From contig JAWKWB010000004.1 in NCBI GenBank assembly GCA_041397775.1, positions 496,001-560,000 on the forward strand: 64,000 bases of DNA, written 5' to 3'. Positions within the stretch are counted from its first letter, which is position 1. Each line of letters opens with the position of its first letter. Made by a program: the position numbers and the translations under genes. The stretch is from Ga0077555 sp041397775. Its GTDB lineage: Bacteria > Pseudomonadota > Alphaproteobacteria > Rhizobiales > Hyphomicrobiaceae. Positions 36,007-44,942 of this stretch are shown here, piece after piece. The notes under the pieces are model-generated. The model saw nothing but the letters and a program-made list of their open reading frames with translations. It was not told where the DNA came from and did no database searches.

Positions 36007-37136
36007 CCTACGACGGGGAAGCGCGGCGGGATACGCCGCTGGCGCTGGAGCTCAAGGAGCGTATCCGCGCGGAAGGGCCGGTCACGGTCGCAGAATTCAT
36101 GCGCATGTGCCTGCAGGACCCCGATCACGGCTACTACCGGGCGCGCCGGGCCATCGGCGCGGGCGGGGATTTCGTCACGGCCCCCGAGATCAGCCAGGTG
36201 TTCGGAGAGTTGATCGGGCTGTGGTGCGCCGTGGTGTGGCGGCAGATGGGCGCGCCGAAGTCCTTCAGCCTCGTGGAACTCGGGCCTGGCCGCGGCACGC
36301 TCATGGCCGATGCGCTGCGCGCAGTGCGCATCGTGCCAGGCTTTCTGGACGCGGCCGACGTGGTGCTCGTCGAGATCAGCGAGACGCTGGCGGCCCAGCA
36401 ACGCGGCGCCCTGGCTGGAACGCAGGCGCGGGTCAGTTGGGCCGAGGGCCTCGCGGCGGTGGACCGGACACGGCCCGCCATCATCGTGGGCAACGAGTTC
36501 CTCGATGCGCTTCCGGCCAGCCAATGGGTTGTGGCCGCCGATGGCCTGCACGCGCGGACGGTGGCGCTGGACGAGGCGGGGCGGCTGGTGTTCGCCCACG
36601 CGCGGGAGCGGATCGCGCACGCATCTGCCGGTGCGCCCGACGTTGCGCATGGACGGCCCGGCGATATCCTCGAGGGGCGCGATGTCACGGCCCTCACCCG
36701 CGATCTCCAAGCGCTGATGGAGGGGCCGGGGGCCGCGGCGCTGTTCATCGACTACGGCCATACCGAGACGGCGGCGGGCGACACGCTGCAGGCGGTTCGC
36801 GCGCATCGCCATGAGCATCCCCTGTGCTCGCCGGGCGAGGCGGATTTGACGACGCACGTCGACTTCGCGGCGTTGGTCCGCCCGTTCCGCGGCCGCTTCG
36901 GCGTGGACGGGCCGGTGACGCAGGCCGAATTCCTGGGCGCCCTGGGCATCGTGGAGCGCGCGTCTCGCCTGATGAGCGCCAATCCGCAGCGGGCGGGAGA
37001 GATCGAGATCGCCGCGGCGCGCCTGATGGCGGCGCCGGGCATGGGGACGCGCTTCAAGGCGATCGGGCTGCGCTCGTCTGGCCTGCCGGCGCTTCCGGGT
37101 CTTTCGCGCGTGGACAAAACAACGCACGGCTCTTAG
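36003..37136 (+). CDS. SAM-dependent methyltransferase, MidA/NDUFAF7 family
   Basis: 377 aa. The MidA domain covers most of the chain, with the SAM-binding VELGPGRGTLMAD, the family-typical N-terminal sequence CLQDPDHGYYRARRAIGAGGDFVTAPEIS split over two helices, and IIVGNEFLDALP. In mitochondria NDUFAF7 dimethylates an arginine of complex I subunit NDUFS2. Bacterial members are thought to act likewise, which fits the nearby nuoF. ATG 36003 overlaps the lgt stop (ATGA), indicating translational coupling. Confidence 0.9.
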   Translation: MTYDGEARRDTPLALELKERIRAEGPVTVAEFMRMCLQDPDHGYYRARRAIGAGGDFVTAPEISQVFGELIGLWCAVVWRQMGAPKSFSLVELGPGRGTLMADALRAVRIVPGFLDAADVVLVEISETLAAQQRGALAGTQARVSWAEGLAAVDRTRPAIIVGNEFLDALPASQWVVAADGLHARTVALDEAGRLVFAHARERIAHASAGAPDVAHGRPGDILEGRDVTALTRDLQALMEGPGAAALFIDYGHTETAAGDTLQAVRAHRHEHPLCSPGEADLTTHVDFAALVRPFRGRFGVDGPVTQAEFLGALGIVERASRLMSANPQRAGEIEIAAARLMAAPGMGTRFKAIGLRSSGLPALPGLSRVDKTTHGS

Positions 37137-37196
37137 ACCAGCGAAGGATCGCATCGCCGGTCGTGACCGCCATCGCCCTCGACGGAGTGCTCACGC

Positions 37197-37970
37197 ATGC
37201 CCAAGCCCATCACCGCTGATTGCCTGGCCGAGATTGCCGGTGTTTCGCATGGCTTCTTCACGCGCGAGGGCGGTGTTTCGCAGGGTATCTATGCGGGGCT
37301 CAACTGCGGCCATGGCTCGGCCGACGATCCAGAGGCGGTGCGGGAGAACCGGGCCCGGGTCGCGCGGGCCTTGGGCGCCACCGGCGACACGCTGTTGACG
37401 TGCTACCAGATCCACAGCGCCAGCGCGGTCATCGCCGTCGAGCCCTGGTCGCGCGCCGCCAGCCCCAAGGCGGATGCGATCGTCACCAATGTTCCAGGGC
37501 TTGCCGTGGGGGCGCTGGCTGCCGATTGTGCGCCGGTGCTGCTAGCCGATCCGGAGGCAAGGGTGGTGGCGGCGGTGCATGCGGGCTGGAAGGGGGCGCT
37601 GACCGGTGTGCTCGATTCCGCCGTGGCGACGATGGAGCGAATCGGGGCCCGGCGTGGCCGCATTCGCGCGGCGCTGGGTCCCTGTATCGGGCCGCAATCC
37701 TACGAGGTGGGGCCGGATTTCATGGCCAACTTTACCGCGGTGGACCACGGTTATGCTAAATTTTTCAATTATCCGTCGCCCGAAGCTCGCCCATTTTTCG
37801 ATTTACCAGCGTTCGTGCTGTCGCGGCTCGAGGGCTTGGCGCTCGATACGATCGAGAATTGTACGACCTGCACCTATGCCGACGAATCGCGGCTTTACAG
37901 CTACCGGCGCACGACACACCGGAAGGAGGGCGACTACGGCCGTCAGATTTCTGCGATCGTGCTCCACTGA
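37197..37970 (+). CDS. pgeF: Multicopper-polyphenol-oxidase-like purine nucleosidase (PgeF/YfiH family)
   Basis: 257 aa. The YfiH fold has the zinc/copper-like ligands in CYQIHSA, AADCAPVLL (Cys) and VHAGWKGALTGVLD (His). The family was called laccase, but members act as adenosine deaminase/purine nucleoside phosphorylase (FAMIN-type), and E. coli YfiH removes mis-incorporated serine from peptidoglycan precursors. It follows the MidA gene after 60 bases. Codons near 37750-37815 are markedly AT-rich compared with the rest of the gene. Confidence 0.9.
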   Translation: MPKPITADCLAEIAGVSHGFFTREGGVSQGIYAGLNCGHGSADDPEAVRENRARVARALGATGDTLLTCYQIHSASAVIAVEPWSRAASPKADAIVTNVPGLAVGALAADCAPVLLADPEARVVAAVHAGWKGALTGVLDSAVATMERIGARRGRIRAALGPCIGPQSYEVGPDFMANFTAVDHGYAKFFNYPSPEARPFFDLPAFVLSRLEGLALDTIENCTTCTYADESRLYSYRRTTHRKEGDYGRQISAIVLH

Positions 37971-38168
37971 TCGTTTTCCACACCATCTTGACGGATTGTC
38001 CCCAAAGTAGGGCGTTTTAGGCGAAAAAGCGGCGGCCGTTGCTGGACGCCTCAACCCCGAGAAGCTATGGAATTGATAGTGGTTCCAGCGTGGGATTCTC
38101 GCCGGGCCGGTTTGTTCATGCGTCGGCTGGAGGGTAATGGCAGTACAAATTCAAAGGGGGACGTCATC

Positions 38169-39212
38169 GTGACGGACTTCGCCGCTGCATCGAATGGACG
38201 GGGCTTTCGGGGGCTTCTTGCCGCGTCCGTCATCGGAATGCTGAGCGCCGGCTTGGCTGGATGTGAGACAGGTGGCGGCTTTCTGGACGCCGCCGCGCCG
38301 CCGCTTGCGCAACCGCCCGCCGCTGTTGCGGCGCAGCCGCCGCAGGCGCTCGCCGCCGTGGCCGTCATGCCCGTCGTCGGAGCGCCCGATGGCGTGGGCA
38401 AGCAGATCATCGGCCAGCTCGCGCAATCGGCGCAGCGCAACCGCTTCACCGTCGTTTCGGACGCCGGCGCCAAGGCCGACTTCACCCTGCGCGGCTACTT
38501 CGTGGCCTCACGCGACCGGGCCGGTGCGAAAGTCTCCTACATCTGGGACCTGAACGATCCGCAGGGACAGCGGGTCAATCGGATCACGGGCGAAGAGATC
38601 GCAGCGGGCACACCAAACGCCAAAAACCCTTGGGCGACGGTTTCGCCGGGCGTCATCCAGGTCATCGCCGACAAGACCGCGGCCGCCATGGGGGCCTGGT
38701 TGCCCTCCCACACGAAGGGGCCTGCTGCGACGCCGCCGGCGGCGCCCGCTCCGGCACAGCCCGCCCCCGGGCCCGTCGCGGCGGCACCGACGCCACCGCC
38801 CGCCGTCACGCCGGTTTCCGCACGCACGACCGCGGCATTGCCACAGGCCGACCAGATCGCCGTCGTCGTTCCGGCGGTCGTGGGCGCCCCTGGCGATGGC
38901 AACGGTTCGCTTTCGGGAGCCTTGCAGCGTGAACTGACGCGGCAGGGCGTGACGCTGATGGATCGGCCGGGTGCCTCCTACCGCGTCGAGGGCAAGGTCA
39001 CACTCGGTGCGGCCAAGGATGGCAAGCAGCCCATCCAGATCGACTGGCGCGTGCGCGATCCGCAGGGCAAGTCGCTGGGAACCGTGTCGCAGAAGAACGA
39101 GATCCCGCCCGGCTCGCTCGACGGCCAGTGGGGCAAGACCGCCGATGCGGCGGCTGGTGCTGCGGCCCAGGGCATTCTCAAGCTGCTGCCGCAGCGCAAG
39201 GCGACGAACTGA
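38169..39212 (+). CDS. Probable outer-membrane lipoprotein, unknown function
   Basis: 347 aa. A long basic start leads into a hydrophobic signal and the lipobox LAGC with Cys32. The mature protein has two related alpha/beta halves (about 55-180 and 240-345) joined by a Pro/Ala-rich linker (about 183-225); each half contains a 'DPQG' turn after a tryptophan strand (IWDLNDPQGQ, IDWRVRDPQGK). This internal repeat suggests a duplicated domain. GTG at 38169 was picked since AAGGGGG lies 8 bases upstream, and it places the signal correctly. The family name is not known to me. Confidence 0.75.
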   Translation: MTDFAAASNGRGFRGLLAASVIGMLSAGLAGCETGGGFLDAAAPPLAQPPAAVAAQPPQALAAVAVMPVVGAPDGVGKQIIGQLAQSAQRNRFTVVSDAGAKADFTLRGYFVASRDRAGAKVSYIWDLNDPQGQRVNRITGEEIAAGTPNAKNPWATVSPGVIQVIADKTAAAMGAWLPSHTKGPAATPPAAPAPAQPAPGPVAAAPTPPPAVTPVSARTTAALPQADQIAVVVPAVVGAPGDGNGSLSGALQRELTRQGVTLMDRPGASYRVEGKVTLGAAKDGKQPIQIDWRVRDPQGKSLGTVSQKNEIPPGSLDGQWGKTADAAAGAAAQGILKLLPQRKATN

Positions 39213-39241
39213 GGAACAGGTCGTCCGGACGGGACTAATGG

Positions 39242-39331
39242 GGTGATGGCCGCGCCATCATCCGTATTCACCGGATGGTCACCACGGAAATCATTGCAGC
39301 GGGCCAGGGCGTTTACACGCTGTGGCCCGCT
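39242..39331 (+). promoter_or_regulatory. Structured leader of prs: two hairpins
   Basis: Hairpin 1: GTGATGGC (39243-39250) against GCCATCAT (39254-39261). Hairpin 2: AGCGGGCCA (39298-39306) against TGGCCCGCT (39323-39331), with an inner GCGT/ACGC stem and a TTAC loop. They lie in the 186-base gap between the lipoprotein stop and the prs start. No T-tract follows, so they could be a regulatory leader or a Rho-assisted end. Confidence 0.4.
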
Positions 39332-39398
39332 TGCTATGACCCGCTTCATCATCGAATGTCACATTTGTGACCGCGCGAGATGCCAGGGGAGCTGCGCC

Positions 39399-40379
39399 AT
39401 GCCTTTCGATGCTCGGGATGCTCATGACCGTAGCGGCCCGGCGCCGGTGAAGATCGTTGCTGGCAACAGCAACCGCGCCCTGGCCGAAGCCGTTTGTGGG
39501 GCGATGGGCCTGTCGCTGACGAAGAGCGTCGTCAAGCGATTTGCCGACATGGAAGTGTTCGTGGAAATCCACGAGAACGTGCGCGGCGAAGACGTCTACG
39601 TCCTGCAATCCACCTCGTTTCCGGCCAACGACAACATCATGGAGCTGTTGATCCTGGTCGACGCGCTGAAGCGCTCGTCGGCGCGGCGCATCACGGCGGT
39701 CATCCCCTATTTCGGTTACGCCCGCCAGGATCGGCGCCCTGGTCCGCGCACGCCGATCACGGCCAAGCTCGTCGCCAACCTGATCGAACGCGCCGGCGTC
39801 GATCGCGTCATGACGCTCGACCTGCACGCCGGGCAGATCCAGGGCTTCTTCGACATCCCGACCGACAACCTGTTCGCCGCGCCGACGTTCGCGCGCGATA
39901 TCCAGGACCGCTTCGAGCTGTCCAACCTGATGGTCGTCTCGCCCGACGTCGGCGGCGTGGTGCGTGCGCGGGCGCTGGCCAAGCGCATCAACGTGCCGAT
40001 CGCGATCTGCGACAAGCGGCGCGAGAAGGCGGGCGTCTCGGAAGTGATGCACGTCATCGGCGACGTCGAGGGCATGCGCTGCATCCTCATCGACGACATC
40101 GTGGACTCGGGCGGCACGCTGGTGAATGCGGCGACGGCGCTGCTGCAGCATGGGGCCACCGAGGTAATGGCCTACATCACGCACGGCGTGCTGTCGGGCG
40201 GGGCCGTCAACAAGATCGTCAACTCGCGCCTGAAGCAGCTCGTGCTCACCGATTCCATCGCGCCGACGGAAGCGACGAAGGCGGCGAGCAACATTCGCGT
40301 GCTTTCGATTGCGCCGCTGATGGCGGAAGCGATCATCCGCACCGCGCGCGAGGAAAGCGTCTCCAGCCTGTTCTACTGA
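39399..40379 (+). CDS. prs: Ribose-phosphate pyrophosphokinase
   Basis: 326 aa. It makes PRPP from ribose 5-phosphate and ATP for purine, pyrimidine, histidine and tryptophan synthesis. The flexible-loop and metal motifs are present: DLHAGQIQGFFDIPTDN, the PRPP-binding CILIDDIVDSGGTLVNAA, and KRREKAG. ATG 39399 has AGGGGAG 7 bases upstream and leaves a short extension of about 15 residues before the family start KIVAGNSN. Confidence 0.96.
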   Translation: MPFDARDAHDRSGPAPVKIVAGNSNRALAEAVCGAMGLSLTKSVVKRFADMEVFVEIHENVRGEDVYVLQSTSFPANDNIMELLILVDALKRSSARRITAVIPYFGYARQDRRPGPRTPITAKLVANLIERAGVDRVMTLDLHAGQIQGFFDIPTDNLFAAPTFARDIQDRFELSNLMVVSPDVGGVVRARALAKRINVPIAICDKRREKAGVSEVMHVIGDVEGMRCILIDDIVDSGGTLVNAATALLQHGATEVMAYITHGVLSGGAVNKIVNSRLKQLVLTDSIAPTEATKAASNIRVLSIAPLMAEAIIRTAREESVSSLFY

Positions 40380-40458
40380 GAGTGCCGGCCGCCGCCAGGG
40401 CGCAGCGGCGCTCGCGGGCTGGGTGCGTCCGCCTGTCCATTTCCCGGGAGTGTCCGCT

Positions 40459-41367
40459 GTGAGCCTCTATCCACCGCCGACCACGATCAAGGCCGAAGTC
40501 TTCACGCGCATGCCGGAGACGTTGCGGCGCAAGGTGCGCACGCAGTGGGCCGACTTCAACAAGGCGGGCCACCCCACGGACTGCTTCCTGGAGGGGCCGA
40601 GCTTCGACCGGGACGGCAACCTGTGGGTCACGGACATTCCGCACGGGCGCGTGTTCAAGATTTCGGCCTCCGGCGAGTGGTCGCAGGTGACCGAGTACGA
40701 CGGCTGGCCCAACGGCCTGAAGTTCCACAAGGACGGCCGCGCGTTCATCACCGACTACAAGTGCGGCATCATGGTGCTCGACCCTGCGTCGGGCAAGGTG
40801 ACGCCGCTGATCGAGACGATCCGCTCGGAGAGCTTCAAGGGCGTCAACGACCTGCATTTCGCAGCGAACGGCGATCTCTACTTCACCGACCAGGGCCAGA
40901 CCGGGCTGCACGATCCCACGGGCCGGGTCTACCGGTATTCGGCGGACGGCAAGCTGGTCTGCCTCGTCAATACCATCCCCAGTCCGAACGGCATCGTTCT
41001 CGACCTGCACGAGCGTGTCGTCTACGTCGCCGTGACGCGGGCGAACGCGGTGTGGCGGCTGCCGATCATGCCGGACGGCGCGGTTTCGAAGGTGGGCGTG
41101 GCGATCCAGCTTTCGGGCGGCTTGTCGGGTCCGGACGGGCTGGCGCTCGACGAGGAGGGTGGCCTCGTGGTCGCGCATGCCGGCATGGGCTGCTGGCGCT
41201 TCGACCGGCTCAACCGGCCGACGCACTTCATCCAGCCGGGGGTCGGACTGTTCGTCACGAATATCGCGTTCAAGGGCAAGCGGCTCTACATGACCGAGAG
41301 CGAGAGCGGGACGATCCTGACGGCGGACCTTCCGGCGGCCGGCAAGGCGATGTACGGCCCGGCCTAA
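40459..41367 (+). CDS. SMP-30/gluconolactonase-like (LRE) protein
   Basis: 302 aa, a six-bladed beta-propeller of the SMP-30/gluconolactonase/luciferin-regenerating family. Metal ligands can be seen as Glu in FLEGPSFDRDG, Asn in SPNGIVLD and Asp in GPDGLALDEEG. The family hydrolyses sugar lactones or related esters. GTG at 40459 follows GGGAG. It would suit the aldose dehydrogenase-like AKR far upstream, but no operon link exists. Confidence 0.88.
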   Translation: MSLYPPPTTIKAEVFTRMPETLRRKVRTQWADFNKAGHPTDCFLEGPSFDRDGNLWVTDIPHGRVFKISASGEWSQVTEYDGWPNGLKFHKDGRAFITDYKCGIMVLDPASGKVTPLIETIRSESFKGVNDLHFAANGDLYFTDQGQTGLHDPTGRVYRYSADGKLVCLVNTIPSPNGIVLDLHERVVYVAVTRANAVWRLPIMPDGAVSKVGVAIQLSGGLSGPDGLALDEEGGLVVAHAGMGCWRFDRLNRPTHFIQPGVGLFVTNIAFKGKRLYMTESESGTILTADLPAAGKAMYGPA

Positions 41368-41393
41368 CCGGGTCTACCAGCGGCGACCCCTCG

Positions 41394-41699
41394 TCAATAG
41401 AACAAGAGCACGCCGGTGAAGGCGACGGCGAGGCTCGTCAGCATGAAACCGCGCCGGCAGCCGAGGAGGGCGGCGAACAGGCGCCGCGGATATTCGGCCC
41501 ACGGCACGCGATAGATCGCATTGCCGACAAGGCCCGCGATGACGCCCGACGCGAACGACGGCTTGTCGAGCGTGCCGGCGTAGCTGCCGAGGGTCTGCGC
41601 CAGGGCGCCGCCGATCGCGGCCCCGTCACCGACCGTCAGAATGGCAACGAGCAGCAGGCCGGCGGCCAGCATCGTGAGTGTGCCGAGTGCGCGCTGCAT
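41394..41699 (-). CDS. Small integral membrane protein, unknown
   Basis: 101 aa with three hydrophobic stretches (about 5-25, 45-62, 82-101) and basic connecting loops (RVPWAEYPRR). No family recognised. It stands alone between the SMP-30 gene and the HTH regulator, both transcribed toward it. Reading-frame quality and a proper ATG make it a likely real gene. Confidence 0.55.
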   Translation of the reverse strand: MQRALGTLTMLAAGLLLVAILTVGDGAAIGGALAQTLGSYAGTLDKPSFASGVIAGLVGNAIYRVPWAEYPRRLFAALLGCRRGFMLTSLAVAFTGVLLFY

Positions 41700-41801
41700 G
41701 GACGAGTGACCTCCGGACGTGCCAACGACGATGGCGGCAGCGCGGGGATCGGCCGCGCCACCTGGACGGGGCCAGTCTAGATCGGCATGGCAAAGGGTCG
41801 G

Positions 41802-42605
41802 TTAACGATCGCGTCTTGGCGGTGCGCCGAAGTGTAGGGTCGCCCCCTCGATGCGCGTGAGTTCGGCTGTGGCCCAGGTGTGGTCGGCGCTGTGGGGGCC
41901 AACGGGGCCGATCAGCTTTTCGAGTTCGGCGCTGGGCCGGCGCCCGTCGATCTTGTCGAGAAAGATGGCGGATGCGGCGGGCTGATAGTTGCCGTCGTGC
42001 TCGCTCTGGGTGAGGATGACGCCGCGCAGGCGCTGCTCGCCGAGCCGGAAACGGGACAGGGTGACGAGCCGCAGTGCGCCCTGGAAGGTGGTCAGCATCT
42101 GCAGCATGCCGGTGTGCGGGCTGATGTAGATGCCGCCCGCGTGGCTCGAGGATATGGGGCCGCTGGCGGGCTTGCGATAGCGCTGCAACTCGAAGAACCG
42201 CAGGCGGGCGAGGTCTTCGTCCCAATCGATTTCATATACCGAGCGGTAGAGCTCGTCGCTGTGCGACAGGGCGCGGCGGTAGGCGACGTAGGCGCCGAGA
42301 TAGTTTTCGAACGCCGACAGCGGGTAGCCGCCATAGCTTGCCGCTGCGTGGCCAGTGCCCGCTGCGCCGGCGACGGGCGTCGTATCGGCCGCCATGAGCT
42401 CGTCCAGGTCGATGCCGAGGGCACGGGCGACCTTGGCGACCGTCTGGTCGCGCACGGCCTGCCCGGCCAGGAGATTGCCGAGCGTGCGTTCCTTGCAATC
42501 GGCGCGCCCGGCCAGGGCCTCGCGGGTCAGGCCGCGGCGCGCCATCTCGACGCGCACGCGCCGCACGAGCAGCGCGCGTTGTGCATCGGTCATCAGCGAT
42601 GCCAT
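41802..42605 (-). CDS. XRE-type helix-turn-helix regulator with C-terminal sensor domain
   Basis: 267 aa. An N-terminal Cro/CI-type DNA-binding domain (about 10-72; RRGLTREALAGRADCKERTLGNLLAG) is followed by a linker and an alpha/beta domain (about 95-265) with many aromatic residues and HAGGIYISPHTG. This type of C-terminal part is seen in one-component regulators, but I cannot name its ligand. The neighbouring small membrane gene runs in the same direction downstream. Confidence 0.78.
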   Translation of the reverse strand: MASLMTDAQRALLVRRVRVEMARRGLTREALAGRADCKERTLGNLLAGQAVRDQTVAKVARALGIDLDELMAADTTPVAGAAGTGHAAASYGGYPLSAFENYLGAYVAYRRALSHSDELYRSVYEIDWDEDLARLRFFELQRYRKPASGPISSSHAGGIYISPHTGMLQMLTTFQGALRLVTLSRFRLGEQRLRGVILTQSEHDGNYQPAASAIFLDKIDGRRPSAELEKLIGPVGPHSADHTWATAELTRIEGATLHFGAPPRRDR

Positions 42606-42684
42606 CTGGCCTTCTTTCGTTCGTGCGGGGTTGACGAGGGTGTCAGGTTAGCGTCCGGAAAGCTCCGCCTTCAAGCGCCCTCGA

Positions 42685-43056
42685 TCACCAGAGCAGCCAT
42701 TCGAGCGCGAGTGCGATGCTGGCGACCCATATGGCGACGACGACGAGGGCGGCCGTGCGGCTTTCAGGCGGCTTTGCCGCGCCCCGAGCGACGGCGGCGC
42801 GATGCTCCTCGAGGACGCCTGCGGGAATGAGCTGGAGGACGAGCCAAATGCCCAGCGGGACGAGCACGAGGTCGTCGAGGTAGCCGATGACGGGGATGAA
42901 ATCGGGGATGAGGTCGATGGGCGAAAGCGCGTAGGCGAGGACCACCGCACCAAGGATGCGTGCCGGCCAGCCGACGCGGGGGTCGCGCAGGGCGTACCAG
43001 AGCGCGGTAACCTCGCCCTTGAGCTCGCGTGCCTTGGTTTGCAGCCAGCTGCGCAT
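42685..43056 (-). CDS. DUF1232 (YkvA family) membrane protein
   Basis: 123 aa. It carries the DUF1232 signature AYALSPIDLIPDFIPVIGYLDDL split over one hairpin-like membrane segment, followed by a C-terminal helix. The function of YkvA proteins is not established. It starts 5 bases after the DUF1489 gene stop, so both are one unit. Confidence 0.85.
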   Translation of the reverse strand: MRSWLQTKARELKGEVTALWYALRDPRVGWPARILGAVVLAYALSPIDLIPDFIPVIGYLDDLVLVPLGIWLVLQLIPAGVLEEHRAAVARGAAKPPESRTAALVVVAIWVASIALALEWLLW

Positions 43057-43061
43057 GCGGA

Positions 43062-43502
43062 TCAGAGCAGGCCTAGCTCTGCCAGTTCGCGGCGCAGCTT
43101 CGGGGGCATTTCGGCGAGATCGTCGCTGTTGCCGGAGCCCATGTCGGCAGGAGCGTCGCCGGCGTCGAGATAGCGCCAGCCCTGGAAGGCGCGACGGGGA
43201 ACCGGGCGGACGGGAACCACCGCCTTGTCGATGACGAGCAGCGCGCAGGGCGAGCCGTCGGGCTTCGTCCCCTCGCGCAGGTCGACAAGGGCCTGGCGCG
43301 CCTGGATGACGCCCTTGATGACCCAATAGAGCGAGCCGCCGTCCAGCAATTCGGCGCGGCGCTTGGGCATCTGGTAGGTGCGATGGAACAGCTCGGGCTT
43401 TTCGCCGTCGCGCTTCATCTGCTTCAAGCGCTCGGCCTGCCAGAGCGCCAGATCCTCGATGGACTCGCAGCCCACGCAGAGTTTTACGAGATGAAGCGGC
43501 AT
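43062..43502 (-). CDS. DUF1489 family protein
   Basis: 146 aa, matching the alphaproteobacterial DUF1489 family from its first residues (MPLHLVKLCVGCESIEDLA) through TYQMPKRRAELLDGGSLYWV and a conserved VVPVRPVPRRAFQGWRYL. No biochemical role is known. It is the first gene of a two-gene unit with the DUF1232 protein. Confidence 0.88.
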   Translation of the reverse strand: MPLHLVKLCVGCESIEDLALWQAERLKQMKRDGEKPELFHRTYQMPKRRAELLDGGSLYWVIKGVIQARQALVDLREGTKPDGSPCALLVIDKAVVPVRPVPRRAFQGWRYLDAGDAPADMGSGNSDDLAEMPPKLRRELAELGLL

Positions 43503-43654
43503 GGCTGCCCTCCCGGCATGGCCGACCGACTGCGGCGCACCGACGTTCTATCCTAAAACGCCGAAAGCCGGAGCCATGCCCCGGCGTTCGCCTGTGGATA
43601 GCGGGAGGCCGGAGGGCGCTCCCGCCCATCGTCACGGCCGCGCGGCGCCGGCGA

Positions 43655-44866
43655 TCAGAAGAACGCCTGCAGGCCCGTGATGGCGCGGCCCAGGATCAGC
43701 GCGTGGACGTCGTGCGTGCCCTCGTAGGTATTGACGGTCTCGAGGTTCGCGGCGTGGCGCATCACGTGGTACTCGATCTGGATGCCATTGCCGCCGTGCA
43801 TGTCGCGCGCCATGCGGGCGATGTCGAGCGCCTTGCCGCAGTTGTTGCGCTTGATGATCGAGATCGCCTCGACGGCGAGCTTGCCTTCGTCGAACATGCG
43901 GCCGACGCGCAGCGAGGCCTGCAGGCCGAGCGAGATCTCGGTCATCATGTCGGCGAGCTTCTTCTGCACGAGCTGGGTGTTGGCCAGCGGGCGTCCGAAC
44001 TGCTGGCGGTCCAGCGTGTACTGGCGGGCGCGATGGAAGCAGTCCTCGGCAGCGCCCATGGCGCCCCAGGCGATGCCGTAGCGGGCGCGGTTGAGGCAGC
44101 CGAAGGGACCTGCCAGGCCCTGCACGTTGGGCAGCAGCGCCTCCTCGGGGACCACGACGCCGTCCATGACGATCTCGCCGGTGACCGAGCAGCGCAGCGA
44201 CAGCTTGCCGCCGACCTTGGGTGCGGAGAGGCCCTTCATGCCCTTCTCGAGGATGAAGCCGCGGATGCCGCCGCCGTGGGCTTCCGACTTGGCCCAGACG
44301 ACGAAGACGTCGGCGATGGGCGCGTTGGAGATCCACATCTTGGAGCCGGTGATGCGGTAGCCGTCCGCGACCTTCTCGGCACGGGTCTTCATGCCGCCGG
44401 GATCGGAGCCGGCGTCGGGCTCGGTGAGGCCGAAGCAGCCGATCCACTCGCCGCTGGCGAGCTTGGGCAGGTACTTCAAGCGCTGTTCTTCCGAGCCGTA
44501 GGCGTAGATGGGGTGCATGACGAGGCTGGACTGCACGCTCATCATGGAGCGATAGCCGCTATCCACGCGCTCCACCTCGCGCGCGACGAGGCCGTAGGAC
44601 ACGTAGTTGGTGCCCGCGCAGCCGTATTTCTCGGGGATCGTGACGCCGAGCAGGCCGAGCTGGCCCATCTCGCGGAAGATCTCCGGATCCGTCTTTTCTT
44701 CCAGGTAGGACTGGATCACGCGCGGGGCGAGCTGGCCCTGGCAGTAGTCGCGGGCGGTATCGCGGATGGCCCGCTCCTCCTCGGTCAGCTGGTCGTCCAT
44801 CAGGAAGGGATCTTCCCACTGAAACCGGACCCGTTCGCCCTTGGTGACTGCTGCTTTGTCCTGCAT
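43655..44866 (-). CDS. gcdH: Glutaryl-CoA dehydrogenase
   Basis: 403 aa, an acyl-CoA dehydrogenase of the glutaryl-CoA type, which oxidises and decarboxylates glutaryl-CoA to crotonyl-CoA in lysine/tryptophan breakdown. The start FQWEDPFLMDDQLTEEERAIRDTAR is characteristic of GCDH, as are GCFGLTEPDAGSDPGGM and the catalytic-base region NTYEGTHDVHALILG with the glutamate in place. It uses FAD and passes electrons to ETF. A SDR gene lies upstream on the same strand with 76 bases between. Confidence 0.93.
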   Translation of the reverse strand: MQDKAAVTKGERVRFQWEDPFLMDDQLTEEERAIRDTARDYCQGQLAPRVIQSYLEEKTDPEIFREMGQLGLLGVTIPEKYGCAGTNYVSYGLVAREVERVDSGYRSMMSVQSSLVMHPIYAYGSEEQRLKYLPKLASGEWIGCFGLTEPDAGSDPGGMKTRAEKVADGYRITGSKMWISNAPIADVFVVWAKSEAHGGGIRGFILEKGMKGLSAPKVGGKLSLRCSVTGEIVMDGVVVPEEALLPNVQGLAGPFGCLNRARYGIAWGAMGAAEDCFHRARQYTLDRQQFGRPLANTQLVQKKLADMMTEISLGLQASLRVGRMFDEGKLAVEAISIIKRNNCGKALDIARMARDMHGGNGIQIEYHVMRHAANLETVNTYEGTHDVHALILGRAITGLQAFF

Positions 44867-44942
44867 GTGCTCGCTCGCTTGTCGTGAAGGCCGGCAGGGT
44901 GGTTTGCCCCGCCGACGCTCCGGTTATTCCGTCCCCTGCTTC

